Positions 46,396 to 56,968 of a stretch of DNA of 64,000 nucleotides are shown here, piece after piece. The DNA is taken from positions 124,001 through 188,000 of the forward strand of contig NZ_AAEW02000001.1 in NCBI RefSeq assembly GCF_000167355.1, written 5' to 3'. The DNA is from Desulfuromonas acetoxidans DSM 684. Its GTDB lineage: Bacteria; Desulfobacterota; Desulfuromonadia; Desulfuromonadales; Desulfuromonadaceae. A program made the position numbers and the translations under genes. The notes beneath the pieces were generated by a model. That model worked only from the letters and a program-made list of their open reading frames with translations, searched no databases and had not been told where the DNA came from. Every line of letters starts with the position of its first letter. Within the stretch, counting starts at the first letter, position 1.

Positions 46396-48101
46396 GACGG
46401 TTGTTACTGACACTCGTGCTGCTGTTATGCACCTTGGGCAGCAGTTGGGCGGAAATCTCGGTCTCGGCATCTCGCAACCAGCTGAGCATCAACGACAGCC
46501 TGGTGGTGGAGATTGTCCTGTCCGGCGACAACGACGGTGACCCGGACCTGGCCCCGTTGGAAAAAGATTTTGAAATCCGCGGTCGTTCACAAAGCTCGCA
46601 GATTCAGATCATCAACGGCGAGATGAACCGTAGCACCAAATGGTCGTTATCGCTTACGCCCCGCCGCAGCGGTACCCTGACCATCCCGCCGCTCTGTTCC
46701 GGGCAGGAGTGTTCACAACCTGTGAGCGTCACAGTCATGCCGCAAACTGAGCAGGATGTGGCCAATGCCGATGTTCTGGTTGAGGTGGAAAGTCAGCCGG
46801 CTGAGCGCACCGTTGTCCAGGGGCAAGTGCTTTACACAGTACGTTTACTGCTCCGCCAGCCGGTGGCCCAGGCCAGCCTCAGTCCGCCGCAACCGCAGGG
46901 CGTGGAAACTCTGGTGCAGAAGCTTGGTGAAGACCAGCGTTCCGAAACTTACCGCAACGGTTGGCGCTATCAGGTCATTGAACGTCACTACGCACTGTTC
47001 CCCCAACAATCGGGGAAACTCCACCTGCCGCCATTAGAGTTTGAGGCTGTGCTGCAGAACGGGCGCAATCCGTTTGATCTTCAGAGCCGCATCATCCGCC
47101 AGCGCAGCAACAGCCTGGATCTGCAGGTGAACCCACCTGCCTCTACCGAACATCCTTGGCTTCCAGCTCTTGGCTTACGTCTCGAAGATGATTGGCAACA
47201 GCAGCCGCCGACGCTCACAGTCGGCGAACCAGCGACACGCACCATCACCGTCCGCGGAGCCGGAGTCACAGCAGCTCAATTGCCTGAATTCGCCTTGAAA
47301 GTCCCACAAGGGTTTAAAAGCTATCCAGACCAGCCCGCGCGCGAAGATGTCAGCAGTCCCACCGGCCTCAGTGGTGTATTGGTGCAAAAAGTCGCCGTGG
47401 TGCCCACTCATGCCGGACGTTTTGAGCTGCCACCACTGTCCCTCTATTGGTGGGATATCACGGCAGCACGCTGGCGCGAGGAGACCTTGCCCGCCATCAG
47501 TGTCGATGTGCTGCCGGCCGAGCGTCAGGCAACAGCACTGCCCGCCCCATCGGTGCTTCCCGACCAGGAGCCACCAGCGCCGTCGCCGGTCGCACCCAAA
47601 AGTGTTGCTGAACAAACGTTGCCAACTCCGCAGCCACAAAACACAATTGATCGAGAACAGCCATTGTGGTGGCAGTGGACAACCGCGGCCTGTGCTGTCG
47701 GATGGCTGATCACGGCTGTGCTATGGTGGCGACAACGGCGCCAAAAGCAACCCACGGCAGCGACACCACCTAGCGTCACCATGCAGAGTCCATCTCAGGG
47801 AGGCAAAGCAGCCGTTGTCAAAGCGGCGCAGACGAATGACGCTCGTGCAACCTATGATGCGTTATGTCAATGGGGACAACACCTTGCTAGCGGACATGTG
47901 ACAGGAGCCGACTACTGGCAGGAGTGTGGTGATGCGCAGGTCGCCGAGGAGGTTCTCCGGCTGCAACGCTGCCTGTACGCAGACAATCACGAAAGCTGGC
48001 AGGGAGGTGCCCTGATTGACGCGTTGAAGCAATGGACACCGACCAGCGCAGAAGAATCTGCGACAAAATTGCCGAGTTTCTATCCGCAAAACCGACCTTA
48101 A
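46389..48101 (+). CDS. batD: BatD oxygen-tolerance family protein
   Basis: A 570-residue protein with a signal peptide (about 1-21, ending SSWA), long beta-rich periplasmic region of the BatD family (about 22-370; SINDSLVVEIVLSG, FEIRGRSQSSQIQIINGE and SLTPRRSGTLTIPPL), a proline-rich linker, one TM helix near 435-455, and a C-terminal cytoplasmic tail. The ATG overlaps the batB/C stop region by 7 bases. It ends the operon; the next gene is convergent 18 bases away. Confidence 0.88.
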   Translation: MVGRLLLTLVLLLCTLGSSWAEISVSASRNQLSINDSLVVEIVLSGDNDGDPDLAPLEKDFEIRGRSQSSQIQIINGEMNRSTKWSLSLTPRRSGTLTIPPLCSGQECSQPVSVTVMPQTEQDVANADVLVEVESQPAERTVVQGQVLYTVRLLLRQPVAQASLSPPQPQGVETLVQKLGEDQRSETYRNGWRYQVIERHYALFPQQSGKLHLPPLEFEAVLQNGRNPFDLQSRIIRQRSNSLDLQVNPPASTEHPWLPALGLRLEDDWQQQPPTLTVGEPATRTITVRGAGVTAAQLPEFALKVPQGFKSYPDQPAREDVSSPTGLSGVLVQKVAVVPTHAGRFELPPLSLYWWDITAARWREETLPAISVDVLPAERQATALPAPSVLPDQEPPAPSPVAPKSVAEQTLPTPQPQNTIDREQPLWWQWTTAACAVGWLITAVLWWRQRRQKQPTAATPPSVTMQSPSQGGKAAVVKAAQTNDARATYDALCQWGQHLASGHVTGADYWQECGDAQVAEEVLRLQRCLYADNHESWQGGALIDALKQWTPTSAEESATKLPSFYPQNRP

Positions 48102-48119
48102 ACAATATGGTGGGCAGGA

Positions 48120-50438
48120 TTATAAATCTTCATCGTTGCGTGCAGAGGCCATATCGTCAAGGAAGCGGGAAAACGCATCGAGGGGAACCGGAGGACTGAT
48201 GTAATAGCCCTGGATGTAGTCACAACCGAACAGGGTCAGTTTTTCCAGGTGTTCCAGAGTCTCGACACCTTCGGCGACAACTCTGCGGTTGAGCGCTTTG
48301 GCCATGGCGATAATGGACTGAACCAGATTTTCGTCGTCGCGATGGATGAGCATATTCTGGACAAACTCTTTGTCGATCTTGATCTCTTCACAAGGCAGCC
48401 GCGACAAATACGCCAGAGAGCTATAGCCGGTGCCGAAATCGTCGAGCGCCACATGCACGCCTAATTGGCGAATCTGGCGCAACACCATAACCGCAGTTTC
48501 AAAATCAGCAATCAGCACCGATTCAGTGATCTCGATTTTCAGCAGGGACGCATCCAGCGACTGGTGCGACAATGCCTGCTGAAGCTGTTCAACAATCGGA
48601 CTGTACAGCAGTTGCTTGGCACTGATATTTACGGCGACCTGCATGGGAGTGTGGCGCTGAAGGTTCAATTGGCTGATATCCGTCAACGCCCGATTGAGGA
48701 CAAACTGGCCCAGTGCCTCAATCTGACCGCTCTCTTCAGCAACTTCGATAAATTCATCGGGACGTACCGGACCCAGTTCCGGGTTGTTCCAACGCAACAA
48801 GGCTTCGCAACAGGTCACCTGGTCGGTTTGCGGTTGATACAACGGCTGATAATAAACCGTCAGCTCCTCCCGCTCCAGGCCCTTTCTCAATTGGTTTTCT
48901 ACCAACAGCCGCCGCTGCGCCTGCTCATTCATCTCGGCACTGTAGAACAGAAACTCGCCACGTTTGACTGTTTTCGATTTATACAAAGCCAGATCGGCAC
49001 AACGCAGCAGGGCTTCAGCATTATCGCCATCGTCGGGATACACGCCAACGCCGATACTGGTGCCGAGGTTGATTTCGTAATGCTCGATGGTCAGGGTCTT
49101 TTGTGCGGCCTGTAAAACGTTTCGGACAACCTGCTGAATCCCACGATGGTCAGCAAGCTGCGGTGTGATAACAATAAACTCATCGCCACCTTGACGGCCG
49201 ACCAGGTGACATTGAGGATTTTCGCTGAGATGCTGGGCCATTTTCTTCAGCGCTTCATCACCGATGGCATGACCGAAATTATCATTGATCCGTTTAAAGT
49301 TATCCAAATCAAGAAACAGCACAGCAAAGCGATGACGCGTCACCTCGCACTCAGTAATCGTCTGAGAAATCTCCTCGTAAACCATGCGCCGGTTGGGCAA
49401 GCCAGTCAACGCATCATGAGTGGCCTGAAACAGGATCTGCGTCTGGGTGCGTCGGTACAGATTGGAGATATAGCGAAAAACAACAAAACATAACAGATTG
49501 ACAGCCAATAACGCGCCCAACACCGGCAATGAATTCTGCAACCAGGCTCGATACAGCAGATCCAGCGGCTCTTCAGTCACAATGTACAGACCATATTTTT
49601 CAATGTAGGACACTAGGCAATGGTAGCCTTTATTGATCTCAACCAGCTGATCCGGCTGTAATCGATAGCGGCGCAGCGCCTCAAGGGTTTCGTCGTCCAG
49701 TGACTGCAAAAACACGTTACCGGGGTCGTCGTCCAGAGGGTTGCGGGCAACGATATACCCATCCTTTTCCCGAATCACTTGGGTCACCAACCCCTCCTCG
49801 AGGGCACCATGGTGCCAGAGTGATGAGCGATCCGCCAAAGCCAGCCCGGCAATCATGACATGATGCACCTCATGAGTTTTCGGGTCCCGCAGGGCAACAC
49901 GCATTGGCAAAACCCACCGGCCTAATTCCGGCATGAAATAGGTTCGCCCCAGAACGAGATAATCTTGTTCAAGAACCTCCAGATAACCGGCCCGACTCTC
50001 CTCCTTTTTCAGCAGATTAGGCAGCGGCACACCGGGAGGAATTGTTGAAACCAATAACAGTTGGCCGTCAGGACGGGCAATCCCGAATCCACCCAACCCC
50101 TTGTTGATGGACTTCATCGACTCAATGGAATTGCGGCCATTTTCCGGATTTTCATCCACACCGGCTTCAACCAGGCGGTTGCCGGCAATCCGCAACAACG
50201 ATTCATATTGTTGCAGGGTCAGCTGAGTATCTTGGACTTCGAGGTGATTGAGATAGGCAAGGCGCTGGCGGTGTTCGGTGAGCGTGGTCTGGTAACTGTT
50301 GGCGAGAAAGACAATCGCCGCCAATAAGGCAATGACCACGAAAAACGCTAAAAAATAGCGTACCGGCTTCAGCGACAGTTTTTCCAGAGTCTTCGTTGAA
50401 CGAAAACGTTGCACGGGCAGTACCTCATGAGAATTCAC
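48120..50438 (-). CDS. Membrane GGDEF-EAL protein with periplasmic sensor
   Basis: A 772-residue protein; the start is a GTG at 50438 with no good ribosome-binding site and a stop seven codons upstream, so the start is uncertain by little. TM1 at about 28-48, a periplasmic sensor (about 50-300), TM2 at about 308-330, GGDEF (about 340-500; RQGGDEF, no RxxD I-site) and EAL (about 510-765). All EAL catalytic motifs are visible: EALLRW, NISAKQL, EITES, DDFGTGYSSL, IKIDKEFV and AEGVET. The phosphodiesterase is therefore likely active; the GGDEF also has NDNFGHAIGD and could be active too. It is convergent with batD. Confidence 0.9.
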   Translation of the reverse strand: MNSHEVLPVQRFRSTKTLEKLSLKPVRYFLAFFVVIALLAAIVFLANSYQTTLTEHRQRLAYLNHLEVQDTQLTLQQYESLLRIAGNRLVEAGVDENPENGRNSIESMKSINKGLGGFGIARPDGQLLLVSTIPPGVPLPNLLKKEESRAGYLEVLEQDYLVLGRTYFMPELGRWVLPMRVALRDPKTHEVHHVMIAGLALADRSSLWHHGALEEGLVTQVIREKDGYIVARNPLDDDPGNVFLQSLDDETLEALRRYRLQPDQLVEINKGYHCLVSYIEKYGLYIVTEEPLDLLYRAWLQNSLPVLGALLAVNLLCFVVFRYISNLYRRTQTQILFQATHDALTGLPNRRMVYEEISQTITECEVTRHRFAVLFLDLDNFKRINDNFGHAIGDEALKKMAQHLSENPQCHLVGRQGGDEFIVITPQLADHRGIQQVVRNVLQAAQKTLTIEHYEINLGTSIGVGVYPDDGDNAEALLRCADLALYKSKTVKRGEFLFYSAEMNEQAQRRLLVENQLRKGLEREELTVYYQPLYQPQTDQVTCCEALLRWNNPELGPVRPDEFIEVAEESGQIEALGQFVLNRALTDISQLNLQRHTPMQVAVNISAKQLLYSPIVEQLQQALSHQSLDASLLKIEITESVLIADFETAVMVLRQIRQLGVHVALDDFGTGYSSLAYLSRLPCEEIKIDKEFVQNMLIHRDDENLVQSIIAMAKALNRRVVAEGVETLEHLEKLTLFGCDYIQGYYISPPVPLDAFSRFLDDMASARNDEDL

Positions 50439-50756
50439 GTATTTAGGAATACTAGCCTACAATTAGAGAGTTGGCTAGTAACGATAGAAAAATCTGTTCT
50501 GTGCTGAGGTGGCAACTTTTTCCTGAAGGAGAAGACATCCCTGCTGAAGCGATTTTGATTGCGAAATAACTCGAAGATAAAAAATAGGAACCACAGCCAT
50601 CACGGCTGAAGGGATTGCGGTTGGCGAACGCGGGCTTGTTCCAATCAGTTTTTGGGGTCAGGTGACATTCTGTGAACACTGAGGACGCCAGAGAAAATGG
50701 AGGGGGAAATTACTTTATTGGTTACTGTTTCTCATCACGCAGCGCAGTAAAAGACG
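50439..50756. other. 318-bp intergenic region, possible repeat remnant
   Basis: No convincing gene. CTAGCC...GGCTAG forms an inverted repeat at about 50453-50479. GGGGTCAGGTGACATTC at about 50655 resembles short sequences found beside REP-associated transposases in related genomes; this is a weak likeness. A 75-codon open frame on the minus strand looks like repeat-derived sequence. Confidence 0.35.
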
Positions 50757-52412
50757 TTACAGTGCCAGACGCTCGACGCGACAACCGGCAGCAATCTGCC
50801 GTAGCTGATCAAAACAATCACGCAGTGATTCCTGGCGGGCCAACTCACACTGTTCCTGAAGCACGGCATCAAGGATGTCGTCCGAGGTCAGGGGGTTGGC
50901 CAGAACAACGCGGAACACGGTAATGGTTTCACCGTGATAGCGGGCGGGCTCAAGGCGGGTACGCGAAACAAAGGTTTTCCCTGCCTCGCGCTGTTCTTTC
51001 TGGATCATCTGGGTGATTTGGTCAAGAAGGATGTTGATCTCCTTGACGGTTTCTTCGGGGGCCTGAGCCATCACGCGCTGTAACCATGACGGATTATAGC
51101 GATAGGTGAGGATATTGAGTTCCGGCGGTGTCACCAGTTCAAAATCGTCATGGGCGACAATGCGATCGGCAAACCCTTGCGCGCGGGCAATGCCCTGATC
51201 AATCAACAGCTCGTAACCACGGCGGCCGATGATCGACAAACCGGCATGGACCAGCAAAGCTTTGCCGGGACGGGAACCCTCCAACGTGTGGCTACCGAGG
51301 TCTTTAGACCCATGGCGCAGGATATAGGCGGCATGATGCTCTATGGCAGACAACGCCGCCGGATCTTTGAACAGCACCATCCCCGCGCCCATCGGCACAT
51401 AAAGTTGCTTATGGGCATCAATGGTCACTGAATCGGCGCGTTCAATACCGCGCAACCGCCAGCGATGCGTCTCGGAAAACAGAGTCGGACCGCCCCAGGC
51501 GGCATCCACATGAAAATGGCAACCGAGTTCCTCGGCAAGATCGGCCATCTCTTCGAGCGGGTCGACATTACCGGTTTCAGTGGTTCCGGCAATTCCCACC
51601 AGAGCCATAACCCGTTTGCCTTCGTTTTGGACCCGGTAACAATGGTTGCGCAACTGCCGCATATCAACGCGACTGTTGTCGTCGGTATCAACGGCAATCA
51701 GATTGTCGCGCCCCAATCCGAGCAGATCAACGGCTTTGCCCAACGAGTAGTGGCCACGTCGCGAGGCCAGAACCACCAACCCTTCACAGTTGAGATGCTT
51801 AAGTGCTGCGAACAACCCCTCTTGGGCAATCCCCTGAAAGTCGCCATCTGGACCACACAACTGGTTACGCGCCGTCCACAATGCGGTGATATTGGCAATG
51901 GTACCACCGGAGCAGAACGCACCGAGTGCGCTCTGACTGTCGTGAATCCAACGCTGATAAAACGCATCATCATGGTTATAGATCAACCGGTTAAGCATGG
52001 CCAGAACCTGCCGTTCCAGTGGAGTAAACACTTTGGACGTCTCCACTTTGACCAGATTCTGGTTCAGAGCGATCATGATCCGCGACAGCGGCAACATGAA
52101 ATAAGGCATGGCCGAAGTCATGTGGCCGATAAATCCCGGCGACGCGGTATGCACGGATTGGGCAACCAGCTTTTTTTTAACAAACTCGGTGTAATCGGAA
52201 ACAAAGGTGGGCTGCTCGGGAATCGCGGTATCGACGAAATCGCGTTCGATCTCTTCAAGGTCACGTTCCAAAGCAACGATATGTTCTTGGAGAAATCCGG
52301 CAAGATTGTCAGTAATCGCCTGATCAATACTGCCTAACGTCGAGTCAGGAGCTTCCGGAATGGTAAAAATCCGGTAGAGATTTTTCAGGTTCGCTTGTGC
52401 ATTATCTGTCAT
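50757..52412 (-). CDS. panP: PLP-dependent aspartate 1-decarboxylase, PanP type
   Basis: A 551-residue group II PLP decarboxylase. The cofactor lysine lies in TIDAHKQLYVPMGAG (about 328), with upstream SGGTIANITALWTARN and HVDAAWGGP. The N-terminal stretch SPGFIGHMTSAMPYFMLPLS is typical of the family first called putative glutamate/aspartate decarboxylases and shown in Vibrio (PanP) to make beta-alanine from aspartate for pantothenate/CoA synthesis. Glutamate decarboxylase activity cannot be excluded from sequence. Confidence 0.85.
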   Translation of the reverse strand: MTDNAQANLKNLYRIFTIPEAPDSTLGSIDQAITDNLAGFLQEHIVALERDLEEIERDFVDTAIPEQPTFVSDYTEFVKKKLVAQSVHTASPGFIGHMTSAMPYFMLPLSRIMIALNQNLVKVETSKVFTPLERQVLAMLNRLIYNHDDAFYQRWIHDSQSALGAFCSGGTIANITALWTARNQLCGPDGDFQGIAQEGLFAALKHLNCEGLVVLASRRGHYSLGKAVDLLGLGRDNLIAVDTDDNSRVDMRQLRNHCYRVQNEGKRVMALVGIAGTTETGNVDPLEEMADLAEELGCHFHVDAAWGGPTLFSETHRWRLRGIERADSVTIDAHKQLYVPMGAGMVLFKDPAALSAIEHHAAYILRHGSKDLGSHTLEGSRPGKALLVHAGLSIIGRRGYELLIDQGIARAQGFADRIVAHDDFELVTPPELNILTYRYNPSWLQRVMAQAPEETVKEINILLDQITQMIQKEQREAGKTFVSRTRLEPARYHGETITVFRVVLANPLTSDDILDAVLQEQCELARQESLRDCFDQLRQIAAGCRVERLAL

Positions 52413-52918
52413 CGCAATTATTACAGCGGACGCGTCCTTGAGTTGACAAGAACAATGAACGCCCGAAATCCGTATCCCTGAAACAGATCAAATCATCAAA
52501 TAAAAAAGCCAGCGTTTCTGTATACAATTACCTCTTCCCCGCTGTCAAATTGTAATTCCTTACCACTTATCGCACAACGCCTAATTCCACATTGTCCGAA
52601 AAGAGAACGTTTTTTTACCACGCCACCGGGCGCTCCCCACAAACTCCTCACATAAAACAGGTCATGGCATAGCACCCTGAGCGTAAAAAAGGCCCATATC
52701 TCCAGCAGATGTCGCGTTGTCTTTTCCAAAAACAACCACAATGCCCCACCCTGTCACATCAAAAATATTAATACCTGCTTTCATAAAATCTTAACTTTAT
52801 CCTTTCATGTTTATTGTGAATCCAATAATATACGTAAAACACGTTAGAAAACCATCTTTCCGGACTCCGTTGGCTCCCCTCTCCACAGTGTCCATCAAGT
52901 CTCCCGTGAGGCTCTGTC
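52413..52918. other. 506-bp intergenic region between panP and amt-GGDEF
   Basis: No gene seen. The last 180 bases before the amt-GGDEF start are AT-rich (52770-52850) and should hold its promoter. I searched by eye for a sigma-54 element (TGGCAC-N5-TTGC), expected for ammonium transporters, and found no good match. Confidence 0.4.
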
Positions 52919-54739
52919 ATGACGTTACACAGCGAACTGGACTACCACTGGGTCATTCTGTGCGCCTTCCTGGTTTTTATGATGCAACTGGGTTTTGCCA
53001 TGGTAGAAACCGGCTGTGTCCGCTCGAAAAACACCATCAATGTCGCCATGAAAAACCTGGCTGACGCGACATTTGGCTTTATCTTTTTCTGGCTCATCGG
53101 CTATGGATTGATGTTCGGCCGTGACCTTAGCGGTCTTTTGGGAACATCTCATTTCATGATTGATGGCACAGACTTTTCCCAAAGTGCCTTCTTTTTCTTT
53201 CAGGCTATGTTTGCCACAACCTCTGCCACCATTGTCTCGGGAGCGGTTGCCGAACGGATGAAATTCAGCGGTTATGTCATTACCGCCATCATTGTGACAT
53301 CGTTGATCTACCCGTTGTTCGGCCATTGGGCCTGGGGCAGCGGCGGTTGGCTCAAGGAGATGGGATTTGTCGATTTTGCCGGATCAACGGTGGTGCACTC
53401 CATGGGTGCCTGGATCGGCCTGGCAGGTGCGCTGGTTCTCGGACCGCGGTTGGGGAAATTCCATCGCGATGAAGTCCGCATTTTCGCGCCGAGCAATCAT
53501 AACTTTATTGTTTTCGGCGTGTTTGTTTTATGGTTCTCCTGGTTTGGCTTCAACGCAGGCAGCTTACTGTCGTTTGCACCCTCGGTCGCATCGATTTTGA
53601 TGAACACTCTGCTCTCCGGTGCCACCGGTGGCATCAGCGCCTACCTGATCAGCCTGCTTTTTACCCGCCGAGTTGGTGTCGAGCTGTTCAGTTTCGGCAT
53701 CATTGCCGGTCTGGTCGGCATTACTGCGGGTTGCGCTGAATTCACCGCTCAGCAATCGGCCTGGGTTGGTTTTGTTTCAGCCATTGTCATGTTCCTTGCT
53801 GATCGTGCGTTATTGCAACTGCGTATTGATGATCCCCTCAGCGTGGTGGCAATCCACGGATTTACCGGCGTCTGGGGTACACTGGCCGTTGCGTTTTACG
53901 CTGAACTTCCAGCAGGACTCAGTCGGGGTGACTATATCCAGATCCAGGCCACTGGCGTTATCGCGGCATTTGCTCTGGCATTTTCCAGCGGCTTGGTCGT
54001 GTTTATGCTGCTCAAGAGCTTTGCCGCCCTGCGCGTGTCACGGCGCCACGAGGCCTTGGGACTCAACGTTACCGAGCACCAGGCCCGATTGCCCTGGGTG
54101 GACACGATTGAGAGCATTATTAAAATCATGCGCTCCGGCAATCTGCATAAAAAAATTCACGAGGAACGCGGTACTGAAGTAGGTGTAGTCGCCCGCTTTT
54201 TCAACTACCTGCTGATCCGCCTGCGCGACCGCCAGGTGGAACTGGTTGCCTCAAACAAATCCCTGCAATCCCAAGTTTATTTTGACCCCCTGACCAAGGT
54301 ATATAACCGCCGCGGCGCACTGGAAAAGATTCGTCGTCAGACCCCAGCCACCCCGATGTCGGTCATTATAATCGACATTGACCATTTCAAAACCATCAAC
54401 GACACCTACGGCCATGATGTGGGTGATGTCGTCCTTAAAGAGCTGGCCGAATTAATTCAACAGCTGATCCGCAATCAGGACCTGTTTGCCCGCTGGGGCG
54501 GTGAAGAATTCATTCTGTTGTGCGAAACATCGATACTTGATGAAGCACGACGCATTGCCGAGAAACTACGCTCCAGCATTGCCGCCTATCCATTCACCAC
54601 CGTTAACCACCTCACCTGCTCCTTCGGTGTCTGCTCACCGGAGCGACCAGACCAGCCATTCGATGCGTTGTTTAAAGATGCCGACGAAGCATTGTACCGC
54701 GCCAAGGAACTGGGACGTAACCGGGTGTGTTGCAGCTGA
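52919..54739 (+). CDS. Ammonium transporter-like domain fused to a GGDEF diguanylate cyclase
   Basis: A 606-residue fusion. Residues 1-375 are an Amt/Mep/Rh channel with about eleven TM helices: [20 protein letters not shown], the first twin histidine in [10 protein letters not shown] (about 162), and the second in [19 protein letters not shown] (about 310). A short HAMP-like or helical linker (about 395-450) leads to GGDEF (452-606) with RWGGEEF at 525-531, [15 protein letters not shown] and the I-site RNQD. It could report ammonium flux or availability by changing c-di-GMP production, like Amt-histidine kinase fusions (Amt5). No glnK lies beside it. Start ATG 52919 is chosen by homology; the ribosome-binding site (GTGAGG) is fair. 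Confidence 0.93.
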   Translation: MTLHSELDYHWVILCAFLVFMMQLGFAMVETGCVRSKNTINVAMKNLADATFGFIFFWLIGYGLMFGRDLSGLLGTSHFMIDGTDFSQSAFFFFQAMFATTSATIVSGAVAERMKFSGYVITAIIVTSLIYPLFGHWAWGSGGWLKEMGFVDFAGSTVVHSMGAWIGLAGALVLGPRLGKFHRDEVRIFAPSNHNFIVFGVFVLWFSWFGFNAGSLLSFAPSVASILMNTLLSGATGGISAYLISLLFTRRVGVELFSFGIIAGLVGITAGCAEFTAQQSAWVGFVSAIVMFLADRALLQLRIDDPLSVVAIHGFTGVWGTLAVAFYAELPAGLSRGDYIQIQATGVIAAFALAFSSGLVVFMLLKSFAALRVSRRHEALGLNVTEHQARLPWVDTIESIIKIMRSGNLHKKIHEERGTEVGVVARFFNYLLIRLRDRQVELVASNKSLQSQVYFDPLTKVYNRRGALEKIRRQTPATPMSVIIIDIDHFKTINDTYGHDVGDVVLKELAELIQQLIRNQDLFARWGGEEFILLCETSILDEARRIAEKLRSSIAAYPFTTVNHLTCSFGVCSPERPDQPFDALFKDADEALYRAKELGRNRVCCS

Positions 54740-54984
54740 CCTAACAAGCTGCTGCTCCCCATGAACGCGCGACCTGAATTGAGTACAGGTTTTCATGCTC
54801 TTGATGTTGCCAACAACACGAAAATTGCATTTCCGGCGCGCATCGTTGCAGATGCCTCCGCATGAGACGTTCTCAACCTCCTGATAAGCCCCTCTGTCAC
54901 AATAGCCTCGTTATTCTGTCTTGCATTGTGCGTATTCTTGACCACAATAGAGTCCAGAACTGAACTTTTTTCCGGGAGGCCACC

Positions 54985-55452
54985 ATGAACCTTCGCACTT
55001 TAATCGGTATTTTTCTCACCAGCTCCCTTATTCTGCATATAACTATCACCTCGTTATGTGCACAGCAGACCGAAGAAGAATCGATCAGCCCGCAGATGCG
55101 CAACAACATCCAGCAAGGATATCGGGACATCACATCGTTTTCCCGTGAACAGCGTGATCAGGCCGTAACCAGTGCCCGCCGCGAATTACACGAGCTTGAT
55201 CAAAGCATTGACCGCCTGCAAAATGATCTCGATCAGCAATGGGACACCATGAATGCCGCAACACGGCGCGAAACCCGTCAATCGTTGGCGTCGCTACGCC
55301 GTCAGCGCAATGAGGTGGCTCAATGGCTTGGTGGACTGCGTTACAGCTCCAAAGAGACCTGGGACGAGGTCAAACATGGATTTAACGACAGTTTCGATGA
55401 TCTAAAGAATGCCTTCAGTGAAATGCGCGATCACTTTTCCTCTGCCGAATGA
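54985..55452 (+). CDS. Small exported coiled-coil protein
   Basis: A 155-residue protein starting after GGGAGG. It has a signal peptide (about 1-28, ending SLCA) and then is almost wholly helical and charged. There is a coiled coil at about 60-115 (ARRELHELDQSIDRLQNDLD) and a C-terminal SKETWDEVKHGFNDSFDDLK. I do not know its family with certainty; similar small periplasmic proteins occur in related bacteria. It stands 66 bases before a CoA-disulfide-reductase-like gene on the same strand and may be co-transcribed. Confidence 0.75.
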   Translation: MNLRTLIGIFLTSSLILHITITSLCAQQTEEESISPQMRNNIQQGYRDITSFSREQRDQAVTSARRELHELDQSIDRLQNDLDQQWDTMNAATRRETRQSLASLRRQRNEVAQWLGGLRYSSKETWDEVKHGFNDSFDDLKNAFSEMRDHFSSAE

Positions 55453-55518
55453 TCCCCTGAACCAGCCGTTTGCTATTTATCGATGACTGTCTACACTTAG
55501 GGAAAAAGGGAGGACAGC

Positions 55519-56871
55519 ATGGATCAACGTGTCGTTATTATCGGTGGAGATGCGGCGGGCATGAGTGCCGCATCAAAGATCCGCCGCGAACAGCCCGATC
55601 GCCCAATCATTGTTGTGGAACGTGGTGCTCATACCTCTTACGCTGCCTGCGGCATGCCTTACTACATCGGCGGTCTGATTGAAAACTCAGATCAACTCAT
55701 TGCCCGAACCCCGCAACAATTTCGTGACAAGTACCAGATTGACGTACGCACGCGCCATGAGGCCATCCGTCTCGACCCGGCGGCCAAAAGGGTGCTGATC
55801 AGGGATCTTAACACTAACGCCGAAAGCTGGTTGAACTATGGCGAGCTGCTGTTGGCCACGGGAGCCTGCCCCTTTTGCCCAGAGGTTGACGGACTGGACG
55901 CCCGAGGAATTTTTGGTCTTTCGACTCTGGAAAGTGGCTTACGGGTTCATGACGCTCTCAAACGGGAACAGCCGCAAAAAGCCGTGGTTGTCGGTGGTGG
56001 TTATATTGGTCTGGAGATGGCCGAAGCTCTGATCCGTCAAGGACTGGATGTTGCCCTGATCCAACGTGGGCCCCAGGTGATGGCAACCCTTGATCCTGAC
56101 ATGGGTGAACTGGTGTCCAAAGCGTTACGCCACATTGGTGTTCAGTTGCACCTCAATGAGGAGTTTTCCCATTTCACCGTTGAAAATAATCGTGTCAACG
56201 CAGTGGTAACCAACCAACGCAGCTTGCCCGCCGATCTGGTCATTCTCGGTATGGGCGTACGCCCCAACTCTCAACTGGCCGCTGAAGCCGGACTTCGTTT
56301 AAGCCACAAACAAGCCATTTGGGTTGATCAGACCATGCGCACCAGTCATGACCACATCTGGGCAGCCGGCGATTGCGCGGTCAGCACACACCTGCTCACC
56401 GAAAAGCCTGTCAATATTGCCCTCGGCACCATTGCCAATAAACAAGGCGTGGTGGCCGGAACCAACATTGCCGGGGGTAACGCCCGTTTCCCCGGTATTG
56501 TCGGGACAGCGGTCAGCAAAATCTGCGCTGTCGAGGTTGCACGAACCGGCCTGCAGGAAACAGAGTTGCATCACCTTGATATCGACTATGCCACGGCAAC
56601 CATTAAAAGCCGTACCCGGGCTGGTTACTATCCGCAGGCGGGAACCATTCATGTCAAAATGCTCGGTGAAAAAAAGACCGGGAAACTCCTCGGCGCACAG
56701 ATTGTCGGCTTCGAAGGGGCGGCTAAACGCATTGACATCCTTGCCACGGCCCTGACAGCACAAATGACCGTGGCCAACATCATTGACCTGGATCTGAGCT
56801 ATGCACCGCCATTTTCCCCGGTATGGGACCCGGTGCAGACAGCAGCGCGGAAACTGATCAAGGCATTGTAG
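55519..56871 (+). CDS. CoA-disulfide reductase / NADH oxidase-like flavoprotein
   Basis: A 450-residue FAD-dependent enzyme. FAD site VIIGGDAAGMSAASKIRR (about 6-23), the single active cysteine in YAACGMPYYIGG (Cys44), NAD(P)-binding VVGGGYIGLEMAEAL (about 158-172), second FAD motif WAAGDCAVS and a C-terminal dimerisation domain with LDLSYAPPFSPVWDP. One active cysteine, not a CxxxxC pair, fits CoA-disulfide reductase, NADH peroxidase/oxidase or NAD(P)H polysulfide reductase. No rhodanese domain is fused. In a sulfur-reducing relative a polysulfide or CoA-persulfide role is attractive, but it is inference. Confidence 0.88.
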   Translation: MDQRVVIIGGDAAGMSAASKIRREQPDRPIIVVERGAHTSYAACGMPYYIGGLIENSDQLIARTPQQFRDKYQIDVRTRHEAIRLDPAAKRVLIRDLNTNAESWLNYGELLLATGACPFCPEVDGLDARGIFGLSTLESGLRVHDALKREQPQKAVVVGGGYIGLEMAEALIRQGLDVALIQRGPQVMATLDPDMGELVSKALRHIGVQLHLNEEFSHFTVENNRVNAVVTNQRSLPADLVILGMGVRPNSQLAAEAGLRLSHKQAIWVDQTMRTSHDHIWAAGDCAVSTHLLTEKPVNIALGTIANKQGVVAGTNIAGGNARFPGIVGTAVSKICAVEVARTGLQETELHHLDIDYATATIKSRTRAGYYPQAGTIHVKMLGEKKTGKLLGAQIVGFEGAAKRIDILATALTAQMTVANIIDLDLSYAPPFSPVWDPVQTAARKLIKAL

Positions 56872-56936
56872 CTCGCAACGTCACTCAACCATCTGGGGCA
56901 AATATCTTCACACTCCTGCCTGGCTCTTGCTTTTCC

Positions 56937-56968
56937 AAAAATAAAAAGTGGCGGATGACACCACCACT
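56937..56968 (-). terminator. Strong Rho-independent terminator with no upstream ORF
   Basis: On the minus strand AGTGGTGG pairs with CCGCCACT (one G-U) around TGTCAT, followed by TTTTATTTTT. On the plus strand no T-run follows the stem, so it does not serve the flavoprotein gene. Confidence 0.85.

Noticed and set aside
50452-50679. 75-codon frame on the minus strand
   Set aside because: Sits in a repeat-like intergenic stretch, no start signals and a composition unlike neighbouring genes.
51465-52337. 290-codon open frame on the plus strand
   Set aside because: Antisense to the PLP decarboxylase; no family features.
52413-52918. Sigma-54 promoter before the amt-GGDEF gene
   Set aside because: No TGGCAC-N5-TTGC match by eye; the nearest likeness (TGGCATAGCACC) has the wrong spacing.
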